Part shown: in pieces, positions 43,435-52,557 of the stretch | Layout of the letters: each line of letters begins with the position of its first letter | Position numbering within the stretch: the first letter of the stretch is position 1 | Source of the DNA: Sneathiella marina | Lineage (GTDB): Bacteria; Pseudomonadota; Alphaproteobacteria; Sneathiellales; Sneathiellaceae | Length of the DNA stretch: 64,000 bases | Direction: 5' to 3' | Assembly: GCF_023746535.1 (NCBI RefSeq) | Contig: NZ_CP098747.1 | Coordinates: forward strand, 248,001 to 312,000 | The notes under the pieces: generated by a model | Told to the model about the DNA's origin: nothing | Seen by the model: only the letters and a program-made list of their open reading frames with translations | Database searches by the model: none | Made by a program: the position numbers and the translations under genes

Positions 43435-44376
43435 CTAATTATTATTGGTACCGGAAAGCGCCCGGGCAAAATCGCTTGCTTCAAATGGCTGCAGGTTTTC
43501 CACGCCTTCACCAACACCGATTGCATGGACGGGCAGACCAAATTTATCCGCTATGGCGACCAGCACGCCACCGCGCGCCGTACCGTCGAGCTTCGTCATT
43601 ACCAGCCCTGTGACTTCACAAACCTTGCCAAAGATTTCTGTCTGGTTCAGGGCATTTTGTCCAGTTGTCGCATCCAGTACCAGGAGGCAGGAATGAGGGG
43701 CGTCGGCATCGAGTTTTTGAATAACCCGAATAACTTTCTCAAGTTCCGCCATCAGATCACTTTTATTCTGTAATCTCCCCGCCGTATCGATAAGGAGCAA
43801 GTCGGCGTTATCAGCTTTTGCTTTTTCAATCGCCGAATAGGCAAGACCGGCGGCATCACCACCGACTTTCGTTGTAACAACGTCGCATCCGGTCCGCTCT
43901 CCCCAGATTTGAAGCTGTTCAATTGCGGCTGCGCGAAAGGTATCTCCTGCGGCGAGCACCACTTTTTTACCGGTTTGGCGGAATTGATGGGCAAGCTTGC
44001 CGATCGTTGTCGTTTTACCGGATCCATTTACACCAACAACCAGCACCACATGCGGCTTTCGGTCTTCCATAAGGATAAATGGTTGCGCAACAGGCGCAAG
44101 TATAGCTGTTACTTCGTCGGCCAGGGCCTGGCGAATTTCATCGGGCTCGATTTCCTTGTCATACCGGGTCTTGGCAATATTGGTTGTAATGCGAGCCGCT
44201 GTGGATACGCCGAGATCCGAAGTAATGAGCAGCTCTTCCAGCTCTTCCAGAACATCATCATCCAGCTTGCGTTTGGTGAAGATATCCGTAATACCGGTGG
44301 AGATTGCACTGGAAGACCGTTTCAGGCCATCTTGTAAACGGCGAAACCAGCCTTTTTTTTCTTCTTTATCACTCAT
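43435..44376 (-). CDS. ftsY: signal recognition particle receptor FtsY
   Basis: A 313-residue SRP GTPase that receives Ffh-bound nascent chains at the membrane. The NG domain has VVLVVGVNGSGKTTTIGKLA (G1), DTFRAAAIEQL, LIDTAGRLQN and TKLDGTARGG. The N-terminal acidic A-domain of E. coli FtsY is absent, leaving a short basic/amphipathic start (KEEKKGWFRRLQDGLKR) that could bind lipid; this short form is usual in alphaproteobacteria. It starts nine bases after mtaB. Confidence 0.96.
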   Translation of the reverse strand: MSDKEEKKGWFRRLQDGLKRSSSAISTGITDIFTKRKLDDDVLEELEELLITSDLGVSTAARITTNIAKTRYDKEIEPDEIRQALADEVTAILAPVAQPFILMEDRKPHVVLVVGVNGSGKTTTIGKLAHQFRQTGKKVVLAAGDTFRAAAIEQLQIWGERTGCDVVTTKVGGDAAGLAYSAIEKAKADNADLLLIDTAGRLQNKSDLMAELEKVIRVIQKLDADAPHSCLLVLDATTGQNALNQTEIFGKVCEVTGLVMTKLDGTARGGVLVAIADKFGLPVHAIGVGEGVENLQPFEASDFARALSGTNNN

Positions 44377-44385
44377 ATTAAATAT

Positions 44386-45651
44386 TCAACTAACTGCGCT
44401 GGCGGAAAGCTTCTTGCCGTCCGTTTTATTGATGGTGACGTTGATGATATCTCCGGGGTGAGCCTTGAAATCGAAGACAACAGGGGCATAATGGGTTGTA
44501 CGACCGGTCTCTTCATTTTCAACAAGAACAGCTTGCTCAGACCCAACTAGTGTTTCCAGAAAAGAGGCCAAATTTTTATCGCCTGCAGCCCGAAGATCTG
44601 CGGCGCGGTCTTTTCGGAGATTTCCCGGAACCTGCGGCATTTTTGCAGCTGGTGTGCCCGGGCGAGCGGAATAAGGAAACACATGCATATATGCGATGTC
44701 GCAGTCTCTGATCAGGTTAAGGCTATTGGCTGCCATTTCTTCAGTTTCCGTGGGAAATCCAGCGATAATATCGGCACCAAAAACCACATTGGGGCGCAGA
44801 CGCCGGGCTTTTTCAACAAATTCATATACATCTGCGCGGAGATGACGCCGTTTCATCCGTTTTAGAACCATATCGTCGCCCGCTTGCAAACTGATATGCA
44901 AATGCGGCATTAGGCGAGGCTCATGTTCGATAAGGCGCCACAAATCATCATCCACCTCCACGGGATCAAGAGACGATAAACGCAGGCGCTGAATCTCGGG
45001 AACTGCGGCAAGTAATCGGCGGCACATCTGACCCAAAGTGGGTGCGCCGGGTAAATCCTCTCCGTATGCGGTAATATCAACACCGGTCAGGACAAATTCT
45101 TTATAACCGTTTTTTGAAAGCGTTCTGGCCTGATCCACGATTGCACCGAGCGGAACCGATCGGCTATTCCCACGGCCAAAAGGAATGATGCAGAACGTAC
45201 AGCGATGATTACATCCATTTTGAATTTGAAGAAAGGCCCGCGCACGACCTTCAAAGCCTTCGATCAAATGCCCAGCGGTTTCTTCTGCTGACATGATGTC
45301 GTTTACCTGAACGCGCTCCGTCTTTTCCAGGCCAAAAGCCGCGGGTTCCAGTTTCTCTAGATTTCCGAGGATGCGATCCACCTCAGGCATTTCAGAAAAT
45401 TGCTCGGGATTAGTTTGGGCGGCACAACCGGTGACAACAATTTGTGAATTCGGGTGGTCACGGCGCGCTTTACGAATAGCCTGGCGCGCCTGACGCTCCG
45501 CTTCATTGGTAACCGCACATGTGTTCACAATCACGGCGTCCGACAGCCCGCTTGCAATGGCGTGCCCGCGCATAACCTCTGATTCATAGGTATTCAACCG
45601 GCAGCCGAAAGTGATTAGTTCAGGCGACTTGAGAGGCTTATTCTCACCCAT
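44386..45651 (-). CDS. mtaB: tRNA t6A37 C2-methylthiotransferase MtaB
   Basis: A roughly 421-residue radical-SAM methylthiotransferase that converts t6A to ms2t6A at tRNA position 37. The N-terminal cluster ligands are in FGCRLN, NTCAVTNEA and TGCAAQ. The radical SAM motif is CNHRCTFC in QNGCNHRCTFCIIPFGRG, and a TRAM domain closes the protein. The open frame runs back to 45765 inside dapF, but the ATG at 45651 gives the family start, overlapping the dapF stop by eight bases (ATGGGTGA). Confidence 0.94.
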   Translation of the reverse strand: MGENKPLKSPELITFGCRLNTYESEVMRGHAIASGLSDAVIVNTCAVTNEAERQARQAIRKARRDHPNSQIVVTGCAAQTNPEQFSEMPEVDRILGNLEKLEPAAFGLEKTERVQVNDIMSAEETAGHLIEGFEGRARAFLQIQNGCNHRCTFCIIPFGRGNSRSVPLGAIVDQARTLSKNGYKEFVLTGVDITAYGEDLPGAPTLGQMCRRLLAAVPEIQRLRLSSLDPVEVDDDLWRLIEHEPRLMPHLHISLQAGDDMVLKRMKRRHLRADVYEFVEKARRLRPNVVFGADIIAGFPTETEEMAANSLNLIRDCDIAYMHVFPYSARPGTPAAKMPQVPGNLRKDRAADLRAAGDKNLASFLETLVGSEQAVLVENEETGRTTHYAPVVFDFKAHPGDIINVTINKTDGKKLSASAVS

Positions 45652-46489
45652 TAGCAGGCCCCCGCAGGAGAGTTGGATCCAGATATCCACGAAAGGCTGT
45701 GGCAATGGCGCCACCCATGAAGACATTTCCTGATTCGCCAATCCGCATATCAAGCGGACCGCCATTCAGATGTAGGCGCGCAGACGGGCCGCTCAAACCC
45801 CGGATATTCGCAGCGACAATTGTCGCGCATGCTGCTGAACCACAGGCGAGCGTAATTCCAACGCCGCGCTCCCATACGCGAAGCCGAAAATCACCATTTG
45901 GCATTTTACTGGCGACACTGATATTTGCCCGTTCAGGGAAAATCCGGTCATTTTCGAGGATTGGCCCCCATTTTTCCAAATTGATTTGCTCAGCATCATC
46001 CACGAAAAATACGGCATGGGGGTTGCCCATATTTACGGCGACCGGATCGTTAAGCGGGCCTGCCACAAGATCAACATGTGCGGTATCCTGAGCATTTGAT
46101 AGCGGGATTTGCTGCCAGTCGAGTGCGGGCTTTCCCATATCAACAACAATGACACCAGAACTGTCCTTTGTACCCGCGAGGAGGCCGGCAAGGGTTTCAA
46201 CGACCACCGCCTCTTTGGACATTTCGTCCATCAGCATATTAACGACGCAGCGGGTAGCATTGCCGCAAGCTTCGGATTCAGAGCCATCCGCATTATATAT
46301 CCGCATAAAGACATCCGCTTGAGCCGTTGTCGGCTCCAAAACGATGAGCTGATCATACCCGACACCACGGTGCCGGTCCGCGATAGCCTGCAAGGCTGCC
46401 ACAGATAAATCCGGCTTGCTGTCACGACCGTCAACAATAACAAAATCGTTGCCAAGACCGTGCATCTTTATGAAAGGTATTTGTTCCAT
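45644..46489 (-). CDS. dapF: diaminopimelate epimerase
   Basis: A 281-residue epimerase making meso-diaminopimelate for lysine and peptidoglycan. Both catalytic cysteines are in place: SEACGNATRC and LACGSAACA. The start IPFIKMHGLGNDFVIVDGR is typical. It is the first gene of the minus-strand unit dapF-mtaB-ftsY-yciB-DUF3445 and is divergent from ffh. Confidence 0.96.
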   Translation of the reverse strand: MEQIPFIKMHGLGNDFVIVDGRDSKPDLSVAALQAIADRHRGVGYDQLIVLEPTTAQADVFMRIYNADGSESEACGNATRCVVNMLMDEMSKEAVVVETLAGLLAGTKDSSGVIVVDMGKPALDWQQIPLSNAQDTAHVDLVAGPLNDPVAVNMGNPHAVFFVDDAEQINLEKWGPILENDRIFPERANISVASKMPNGDFRLRVWERGVGITLACGSAACATIVAANIRGLSGPSARLHLNGGPLDMRIGESGNVFMGGAIATAFRGYLDPTLLRGPANG

Positions 46490-46556
46490 ACTCCGCGATA
46501 TAGGCGTTTGTGCGCGCGCGGTCTAGTATTTCCTCATACAAGTAACTACATAATTC

Positions 46557-46672
46557 TTGACTTATTCGGGATGCTATGGCTAATTCCGGGCACTCAAGAC
46601 AATCGAGTCGCAACATAAAGTACCCATATTGGTATCCGTCAGCCCGCGAGTTTCGCGCCCTGGCGTTTTTTT
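46557..46672 (+). ncRNA. possible small RNA or leader ending in a terminator-like hairpin upstream of ffh
   Basis: TTGACT at 46557-46562 and TAATTC at 46581-46586 form a weak promoter with 18-base spacing. Downstream are ACTC/GAGT and TACC/GGTA small stems. A hairpin follows (CGCGA at 46645-46649 paired with TCGCG at 46653-46657, flanked by GCC/GGC with a bulge) and then seven T residues. No plus-strand gene lies upstream, so the hairpin would end a short transcript of about 80 bases or act as an ffh attenuator. No known RNA family is recognised. Confidence 0.25.
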
Positions 46673-46735
46673 CGTTGTTGAAATCCGGTGTTTTGAAAAT
46701 GTATTTGATGTGAGCTTGGACGGGTTTGTAACCAT

Positions 46736-48097
46736 ATGTTCGAAAATTTAACAGGCAGACTAGGCGATGTTCTTGGCAATCTGACCAAGCGCGGTGCCCT
46801 CAGTGAAGCAGATGTCTCGGAAGCGATGCGCGAAGTTCGCGTGGCTCTTCTTGAAGCAGATGTAGCGCTGCCTGTTGTTAAAGGCTTCATTAAACGCGTT
46901 AAATCCCGGGCGATTGGCACGGAAGTGCTGAAGTCTGTAAATCCCGCGCAGATGGTTATCAAGGTTGTTCACGACCAGCTGATCGAAATGCTGGGATCAG
47001 AACAGCAGGAACTCAATCTCGTCGCGGTGCCACCGGTTGTCTATATGATGGTCGGCCTGCAAGGGTCTGGTAAAACGACCTCGACGGCGAAGATTGCCAA
47101 ATGGCTGACGGAAAAACATGACAAAAAGGTCATGATGGCGTCACTCGATGTACAACGACCCGCCGCGCAGGAGCAGCTTCGGGTTCTGGGTGAGCAAACC
47201 CAAATTGCAACTTTGCCAATTGTCGCCGGGCAGATGCCGGTGGAAATTGCGAATCGTGCTTTGCAGTCCGCAAAATTACAGGGCATTGATGTAATCCTGC
47301 TTGATACGGCCGGCCGGTTGCATGTGGACGAGCAGTTGATGGCCGAGATGGAAGCTGTCCATAAAAATTCAGCGCCGACAGAAACATTGCTGGTGGTTGA
47401 TAGTCTGACAGGCCAGGATGCGGTTAATGTCGCCGAACAATTTAAGGCTCGCGTTGATGTAACCGGTATCGTCATGACCCGGATAGACGGCGATGGACGC
47501 GGTGGTGCCGCCCTTTCCATGCGCGAAGTGACCGGCTGCCCCATTAAGCTATTGGGTACGGGCGAAAAGCTGGATGCCCTCGAAGCATTCCATCCGGATC
47601 GTATCGCAAATCGTATTCTCGGCATGGGAGATATTGTCTCTCTTGTTGAAAAGGCGGCGGAGACTATTGAGCAGGACGAAGCTGAGAAACTTGCCCTTAA
47701 AATGCAAAAGGGTATTTTTGACCTGGATGATCTTGCCAGCCAGCTTCGGCAAATGCGTAAAATGGGCGGCATGAGCGGCCTGGTTGGCATGTTGCCCGGT
47801 ATGGGTAAAATGAAGAAACAGCTGGATGGTGCAAATCTTGACGATAAGCTCCTGATCCGTCAGGAAGCGATGATCCAGTCTATGACGCCGAAAGAACGAC
47901 GTAATCCACAAATTATTGCTGCGTCCCGTAAGAAAAGAATTGCTGCGGGTTCCGGTATGAGTGTTCAGGATGTCAATCGTTTGCTGAAACAACATAAGCA
48001 GATGTCAGGCATGATGAAGAAAGTGAAGAAACTTGGCAAAAAAGGTATTGCACGCGGAGGCATGCAAGGACTTTTACCGCCGGGAATGAAATTTTAA
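46736..48097 (+). CDS. ffh: signal recognition particle protein Ffh
   Basis: A 453-residue SRP GTPase that binds signal sequences and 4.5S RNA. G-domain motifs: GLQGSGKTTS, DVQRPAAQEQL, LLDTAGRLH and TRIDGDGRGG. The methionine-rich M domain (about 300-453) includes KMGGMSGLVGMLPGMGKM and a C-terminal MQGLLPPGMKF. It heads the plus-strand block ffh-rpsP-rimM-trmD-rplS, divergent from dapF-mtaB-ftsY. Confidence 0.97.
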   Translation: MFENLTGRLGDVLGNLTKRGALSEADVSEAMREVRVALLEADVALPVVKGFIKRVKSRAIGTEVLKSVNPAQMVIKVVHDQLIEMLGSEQQELNLVAVPPVVYMMVGLQGSGKTTSTAKIAKWLTEKHDKKVMMASLDVQRPAAQEQLRVLGEQTQIATLPIVAGQMPVEIANRALQSAKLQGIDVILLDTAGRLHVDEQLMAEMEAVHKNSAPTETLLVVDSLTGQDAVNVAEQFKARVDVTGIVMTRIDGDGRGGAALSMREVTGCPIKLLGTGEKLDALEAFHPDRIANRILGMGDIVSLVEKAAETIEQDEAEKLALKMQKGIFDLDDLASQLRQMRKMGGMSGLVGMLPGMGKMKKQLDGANLDDKLLIRQEAMIQSMTPKERRNPQIIAASRKKRIAAGSGMSVQDVNRLLKQHKQMSGMMKKVKKLGKKGIARGGMQGLLPPGMKF

Positions 48098-48131
48098 TCG
48101 AAAATGAGTTTGTTTAAGGAAAGAAACTAAT

Positions 48132-48599
48132 ATGGCTTTGAAAATTCGCCTAACACGCCAGGGTGCTAAGAAACGCCCTTTTTACCGTGTCGTAGTTGCT
48201 GAAGCCAGCAGCCCAAGAGACGGACGGTATATTGAGATTCTAGGTACATACAATCCTATGTTGCCGAAAGAAGATGGAAATCGCGTCAATCTGAATGTTG
48301 AGCGTATCCAGCATTGGGTTGGCCATGGCGCGCAGCCAAGTGACCGGGTCGCCGGGTTCATGGCTGCTGTGGGTATTGGTGAAAAACCTGTCCGTAACAA
48401 TCCTGAGAAAGCGAAGCCGAAAGCGAAGGCACAAGAACGCTTACGTGAATTGGAAGAAGCTAAGCAGGCTGCTGCAGACGCAGCTGCGGAAGCGAAAGCA
48501 GCAGAAGCCGAAGCGAAAGCAGCACCGGCCGAAGAAGCACCAGTTGAAGAAGCTGCTGCAGAAGAGGCGGCTGCTCCTGAAGAAAAAGCTGAAGCTTAA
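48132..48599 (+). CDS. rpsP: 30S ribosomal protein S16 with a long Ala/Glu/Lys tail
   Basis: A 155-residue S16. The conserved core ([20 protein letters not shown] through the DRVAGFM region) takes residues 1-80. A low-complexity tail rich in Ala, Glu and Lys extends it well beyond the 82 residues of E. coli S16. Extensions of this kind are common in alphaproteobacterial S16 and are probably solvent-exposed. It starts 34 bases after ffh and 11 bases before rimM. Confidence 0.97.
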   Translation: MALKIRLTRQGAKKRPFYRVVVAEASSPRDGRYIEILGTYNPMLPKEDGNRVNLNVERIQHWVGHGAQPSDRVAGFMAAVGIGEKPVRNNPEKAKPKAKAQERLRELEEAKQAAADAAAEAKAAEAEAKAAPAEEAPVEEAAAEEAAAPEEKAEA

Positions 48600-48610
48600 G
48601 GCAACTGAAA

Positions 48611-49165
48611 ATGCCGCAGGAAGACAGATTGCTCCTAGGTGTAATCGTCGGAGCTAAGGGAATAAAAGGTGAGGTAAGGGTCAAATCCTTTACTGAACGA
48701 CCCGAAGATATAGCGGCATATGGCAGCTTGAAAGATGCGACGGGCCAGACGACCTACAAGTTGAAGGTTATTGGTCTTAGCAAAGGTTTGCCGGTTGTTC
48801 GGATAAAGGGTATATCAGATCGCAATCAAGCCGAGGCCCTGAAAGGTACGGAGCTATATATATCGCGAAGTGAATTGCCAGAGATAAGTGACGAAGATGA
48901 ATTTTACTATGCAGACCTGGTCGGTATGCAGGCTATCTTTAAAGACGGTAAAAGTTTCGGTATAATTGCCCGCGTTCATGATTTCGGGGCCGGAGATATG
49001 CTGGAAATCACACCGAAAGGGAAAGCTGATAGTTCATCGGTGCTGGTACCGTTCACGATGGAAATGGTACCGGAAGTTAATATGGCGGCGGGACAGGTTG
49101 TTCTGGAATTAAGTGATGATTTTTTTGATGTGCCAAAAGATTCACAAATTCAGGAACAGAAATAG
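48611..49165 (+). CDS. rimM: 16S rRNA processing protein RimM
   Basis: A 184-residue ribosome maturation factor that binds S19 and helps form the 30S head. The N-terminal RimM domain begins LLLGVIVGAKGIKGEVRVKSFTE (read in two parts) and the PRC-barrel has EFYYADLVGMQ. Order rpsP-rimM-trmD-rplS is the standard operon. Confidence 0.95.
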   Translation: MPQEDRLLLGVIVGAKGIKGEVRVKSFTERPEDIAAYGSLKDATGQTTYKLKVIGLSKGLPVVRIKGISDRNQAEALKGTELYISRSELPEISDEDEFYYADLVGMQAIFKDGKSFGIIARVHDFGAGDMLEITPKGKADSSSVLVPFTMEMVPEVNMAAGQVVLELSDDFFDVPKDSQIQEQK

Positions 49166-49205
49166 CGCCACTTTAAAGGAGAAATGATGTAAGCGCCGGT
49201 GGCGC
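49165..49205 (+). promoter_or_regulatory. alternative hairpins with a two-codon start-stop frame between rimM and trmD
   Basis: GCGCCAC (49165-49171) can pair with GTGGCGC (49199-49205). Alternatively GCGCC (49193-49197) can pair with GGCGC (49201-49205) around a GGT loop, and the two structures exclude each other. Between them AGGAG (49177-49181) precedes ATGATGTAA (49184-49192), a minimal reading frame of Met or Met-Met followed by stop. Ribosomes held there could choose between the hairpins and set trmD/rplS expression. This is inference from sequence symmetry. Confidence 0.4.
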
Positions 49206-49230
49206 AGCAGAGGAGTGAAAAACCGATAAG

Positions 49231-49935
49231 ATGACGATTTGGACTGCCCATATTCTCAGTCTGTATCCGGAAATGTTCCCGGGACCATTGGGAGCAAGCC
49301 TGGCAGGAAAAGGGCTAAGTGAAAATGCCTGGAATCTGAACGTCACCAATATCCGGGATTTTGCCTCTGGAAAGCATCGGAATGTTGACGATAGCCCTTT
49401 CGGTGGTGGTGCGGGGATGGTCATGCGGCCAGATGTTCTTGGCGCTGCCATTGATGCCACGGTAGAGGCGTCGAAAGGTATTGAACGACTGATATATTTC
49501 AGTCCTCGCGGGCGGACCCTGGATCAGGCGTTTGTTCGGGAATTGGCTGAAGAGCCGGGCGCTGTCATGATTTGCGGCCGGTTTGAAGGAATAGATCAGC
49601 GGGTTTTGGAAGCCCGCGAGGTGGAAGAAGTAAGTCTTGGCGATTTCATTATGTCAGGCGGTGAGATAGCGGCGCTGGCATTATTGGATGCTGTGGTGCG
49701 TTTGCTACCAGGCGTAACTGGCAACAGTTTGTCGCTGGAAGAGGAGAGTTTTTCGGACGGGTTATTGGAATATCCCCATTACACCCGTCCACCGGTTTGG
49801 GAAGACCGGGCGGTGCCGGAAATTTTGCTTTCCGGGCATCACGAGAAAATAAAGGAGTGGCGGCAACGCCAGTCTGAAGAGCTAACGAAACAACGTCGAC
49901 GTGACCTGTGGGATCTTCGACAGAGTAAATTTTGA
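49231..49935 (+). CDS. trmD: tRNA (guanine-N1-)-methyltransferase TrmD
   Basis: A 234-residue SPOUT methyltransferase making m1G37 in tRNA. The SAM knot contains [26 protein letters not shown] (read in parts), LSGGE-like MSGGEIAAL and [14 protein letters not shown]. Start [17 protein letters not shown] is canonical. GAGGAG precedes the ATG, though at wide spacing. Confidence 0.96.
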   Translation: MTIWTAHILSLYPEMFPGPLGASLAGKGLSENAWNLNVTNIRDFASGKHRNVDDSPFGGGAGMVMRPDVLGAAIDATVEASKGIERLIYFSPRGRTLDQAFVRELAEEPGAVMICGRFEGIDQRVLEAREVEEVSLGDFIMSGGEIAALALLDAVVRLLPGVTGNSLSLEEESFSDGLLEYPHYTRPPVWEDRAVPEILLSGHHEKIKEWRQRQSEELTKQRRRDLWDLRQSKF

Positions 49936-49951
49936 TAAAAGGGTGAAAGCT

Positions 49952-50338
49952 ATGAATACAGTTCAAAAGCTAGAGCAAGAACATATTGATAAACTAACGT
50001 CAGAACGTCCGGTTCCTGAATTTCGGTCAGGTGACACGGTACGGGTCCATGTGAAAGTTGTTGAAGGCACGCGTGAGCGGATTCAGGCCTTTGAAGGTGT
50101 TTGTATTGCCCGCAAAGGCGGCGGTATCAACTCAAACTTCACAGTTCGTAAAATTTCCTACGGTGAAGGCGTGGAACGTATTTTCCCGCTTTATTCGCCT
50201 CGGATCGACAAGATTGAAGTCGTTCGTCAAGGTGTCGTTCGGCGCGCCAAGCTTTACTACCTCCGCGAACTGCGTGGTAAGAAGGCTCGTATTCGCGAAC
50301 GCCGTGATGACCGGTATACTAAATCTGATAAAGAGTAG
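49952..50338 (+). CDS. rplS: 50S ribosomal protein L19
   Basis: A 128-residue L19. [27 protein letters not shown] split over its core, then [18 protein letters not shown] and [17 protein letters not shown], are conserved L19 sequences. The open frame extends to 49901 inside trmD, but ATG at 49952 gives the normal N-terminus [12 protein letters not shown] and lies 16 bases after trmD. Confidence 0.97.
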   Translation: MNTVQKLEQEHIDKLTSERPVPEFRSGDTVRVHVKVVEGTRERIQAFEGVCIARKGGGINSNFTVRKISYGEGVERIFPLYSPRIDKIEVVRQGVVRRAKLYYLRELRGKKARIRERRDDRYTKSDKE

Positions 50339-50365
50339 GTCACTGAATAACGTCAATATGTGACG

Positions 50366-50445
50366 CGACGTAAGTCGTCGAAACCATAGCGTTATCTGGC
50401 TGCCGGTATTTTCGCTTCTCGATGAAGAGGAACGAAAAACCGGCA
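50366..50445 (+). promoter_or_regulatory. two hairpins between rplS and leuC
   Basis: CGACG (50366-50370) pairs with CGTCG (50376-50380). A longer structure pairs TGCCGGT (50401-50407) with ACCGGCA (50439-50445), with internal TTTTCG/CGAAAA and TTC/GAA pairs. No T-run follows, and no leucine-rich leader peptide is visible, so neither a classic terminator nor classic leucine attenuation is supported. It may cap the ribosomal transcript or shape the leuC 5' end. Confidence 0.35.
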
Positions 50446-50501
50446 AGATCGGAATAAAACGATCAGATACACAAACGAAGAAATGCTGAAAGAGGAATGT
50501 G

Positions 50502-51908
50502 ATGGGAACGCCAAGAACCCTGTATGACAAAATTTGGGATAGTCATATCGTCGATCAATTGGAGGGAGAAGCCTATATTCTCTACATTGATCGGCATCTG
50601 GTGCATGAAGTCACAAGTCCGCAAGCGTTTGAAGGATTAAGAACATCCGGCCGCAAGGTCAGACGGCCGAATTCCACATTTGCTGTTGCCGACCACAATG
50701 TTCCGACTAAAGATCTGGATAAAGGCATTACGGATCCGGAAAGCAAGCTACAGATTGATACCTTGGAAGCCAACACGGCCGAGTTTGAAATTCCCTATTT
50801 CTCTATGACGGATGATCGTCGCGGGATTGTACATATCATTGGGCCTGAGCAGGGGTTGACTTTGCCCGGCATGACAATTGTTTGTGGCGACTCCCATACA
50901 TCTACTCATGGTGCGTTTGGTGCCCTTGCACATGGCATTGGGACATCCGAAGTCGAGCATGTTCTCGCCACCCAGACACTGGTTCAGGAAAAAGCCAAAA
51001 ACATGCGGGTTTTGGTTGAAGGGGATATTCCGGTTGGTGTAACAGCCAAAGATCTTGCCTTGGCCATTATCGGTCAAATAGGGACTGCCGGCGGTACCGG
51101 TCATGTGATTGAGTATGCGGGCGAAGCTGTTCGCGCTTTGTCCATGGAAGGCCGGATGACCCTTTGCAACATGACCATTGAAGCGGGCGCACGTGCGGGC
51201 CTTATCGCGCCGGATGAAACGACGTTCAAATATGTTCAAGGGCGCCCCTATGCACCAAAAGCAGGCGCGTATGAGCAGGCGGTTGCCTACTGGAAATCGC
51301 TTCAAACCGATGACGGAGCTCATTTCGATACAGAAATTATTCTCAAAGCAGATGATTTGGTACCTTATGTGACCTGGGGTACCAGCCCTGAAGATGCATT
51401 GCCTATTACAGGCAATGTTCCGGGTCCGGCGGATTTTGAGGACGAGGGTAAACAGATTGCAGCGGAGCGAGCTCTTCATTACATGGGCCTTACGGCTGGT
51501 ATGAAACTGACCGATATAGAGGTCGACCATGTTTTCGTTGGCTCTTGCACCAATGGCAGGATAGAAGATTTGCGGGCAGTGGCAGATGTTGTCAAAGGAC
51601 GTCAGGTTAAAGACAGCGTTAATGCCATCATTGTTCCGGGATCAGGGTTGGTCAAAATTCAAGCTGAAGAAGAAGGCCTTGATGTTATTTTTGAAGAAGC
51701 CGGATTTGAATGGCGCCAACCGGGTTGTTCCATGTGTCTGGCGATGAATGCGGATCGGCTTGATGAGGGCGATCGGTGTGCGTCGACATCCAACCGAAAT
51801 TTTGAAGGCCGTCAGGGCCGCGGTGGACGGACACATCTAGTTAGCCCGGCCATGGCAGCTGCGGCAGCCATCACCGGCCGATTAACTGATATTCGCGATT
51901 TGACGTAA
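50502..51908 (+). CDS. leuC: 3-isopropylmalate dehydratase large subunit
   Basis: A 468-residue aconitase-family subunit converting 2- to 3-isopropylmalate in leucine synthesis. [4Fe-4S] ligands: Cys in [11 protein letters not shown] and the pair in [22 protein letters not shown] is the family N-terminus. AGAGGA ends five bases before the ATG at 50502; a GTG at 50499 is less likely. Confidence 0.96.
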   Translation: MGTPRTLYDKIWDSHIVDQLEGEAYILYIDRHLVHEVTSPQAFEGLRTSGRKVRRPNSTFAVADHNVPTKDLDKGITDPESKLQIDTLEANTAEFEIPYFSMTDDRRGIVHIIGPEQGLTLPGMTIVCGDSHTSTHGAFGALAHGIGTSEVEHVLATQTLVQEKAKNMRVLVEGDIPVGVTAKDLALAIIGQIGTAGGTGHVIEYAGEAVRALSMEGRMTLCNMTIEAGARAGLIAPDETTFKYVQGRPYAPKAGAYEQAVAYWKSLQTDDGAHFDTEIILKADDLVPYVTWGTSPEDALPITGNVPGPADFEDEGKQIAAERALHYMGLTAGMKLTDIEVDHVFVGSCTNGRIEDLRAVADVVKGRQVKDSVNAIIVPGSGLVKIQAEEEGLDVIFEEAGFEWRQPGCSMCLAMNADRLDEGDRCASTSNRNFEGRQGRGGRTHLVSPAMAAAAAITGRLTDIRDLT

Positions 51909-51920
51909 AGGGGTAGGGAT

Positions 51921-52532
51921 ATGGATAAATTTGATAAACTAACCGCTGTTGCGGCACCAATGCCCCTGGTCAATATTGACACGGACATGATTATTCCAAA
52001 GCAGTATCTGAAAACAATTCAGCGCGCTGGCCTTGGCAAGAATTTGTTTGCTGAAATGCGATATGATAACGATGGCAATGAAAATGAGGATTTTGTACTG
52101 AACAAGCCGGCTTATCGGAATGCGCAGATCCTGGTTGCCGGCGACAATTTCGGATGTGGCTCCAGCCGTGAACATGCGCCATGGTCTTTAAAAGATTTTG
52201 GAATTCGGTGTGTTATTTCCACGAGTTTTGCTGATATTTTTCATAATAACTGTTTTCGCAATGGTATTTTGCCGATCGAAGTCACCCACGAGCAGTTGGA
52301 AAAGCTCATGGATGACGCTGAGCGCGGGGCAAATGCCACACTTTCTGTAGATCTGGTTGCGCAGGAAATTCATGGTCCGGATGGCGGTGTCATTAAATTC
52401 GATATAGATCATTTCAATAAACATTGTCTTTTGGAAGGGCTCGATGAGATCGGTTTGACCATGAAGAAAGAAGACAAAGTGACGGATTTCGAAGAAACCC
52501 GTAAAATTGACCAACCCTGGTTGCACCTTTAG
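51921..52532 (+). CDS. leuD: 3-isopropylmalate dehydratase small subunit
   Basis: A 203-residue swivel-domain partner of Leu[18 protein letters not shown] and [14 protein letters not shown] are the conserved substrate-binding segments. It starts 12 bases after leuC with GGGGTAGGGA as ribosome-binding sequence. Confidence 0.96.
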   Translation: MDKFDKLTAVAAPMPLVNIDTDMIIPKQYLKTIQRAGLGKNLFAEMRYDNDGNENEDFVLNKPAYRNAQILVAGDNFGCGSSREHAPWSLKDFGIRCVISTSFADIFHNNCFRNGILPIEVTHEQLEKLMDDAERGANATLSVDLVAQEIHGPDGGVIKFDIDHFNKHCLLEGLDEIGLTMKKEDKVTDFEETRKIDQPWLHL

Positions 52533-52557
52533 TCCTGTTATTTGAGAGTAAACTGCT

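Noticed and set aside
47041-47790. A 249-codon frame on the minus strand inside ffh
   Set aside because: It is antisense to a fully conserved Ffh coding sequence, is unusually Ser/Arg/Pro-rich and matches no family.
50422-50457. An 11-codon frame upstream of leuC as a leucine attenuator peptide
   Set aside because: It contains no Leu codons and has no good ribosome-binding site; the hairpins nearby lack a T-run.
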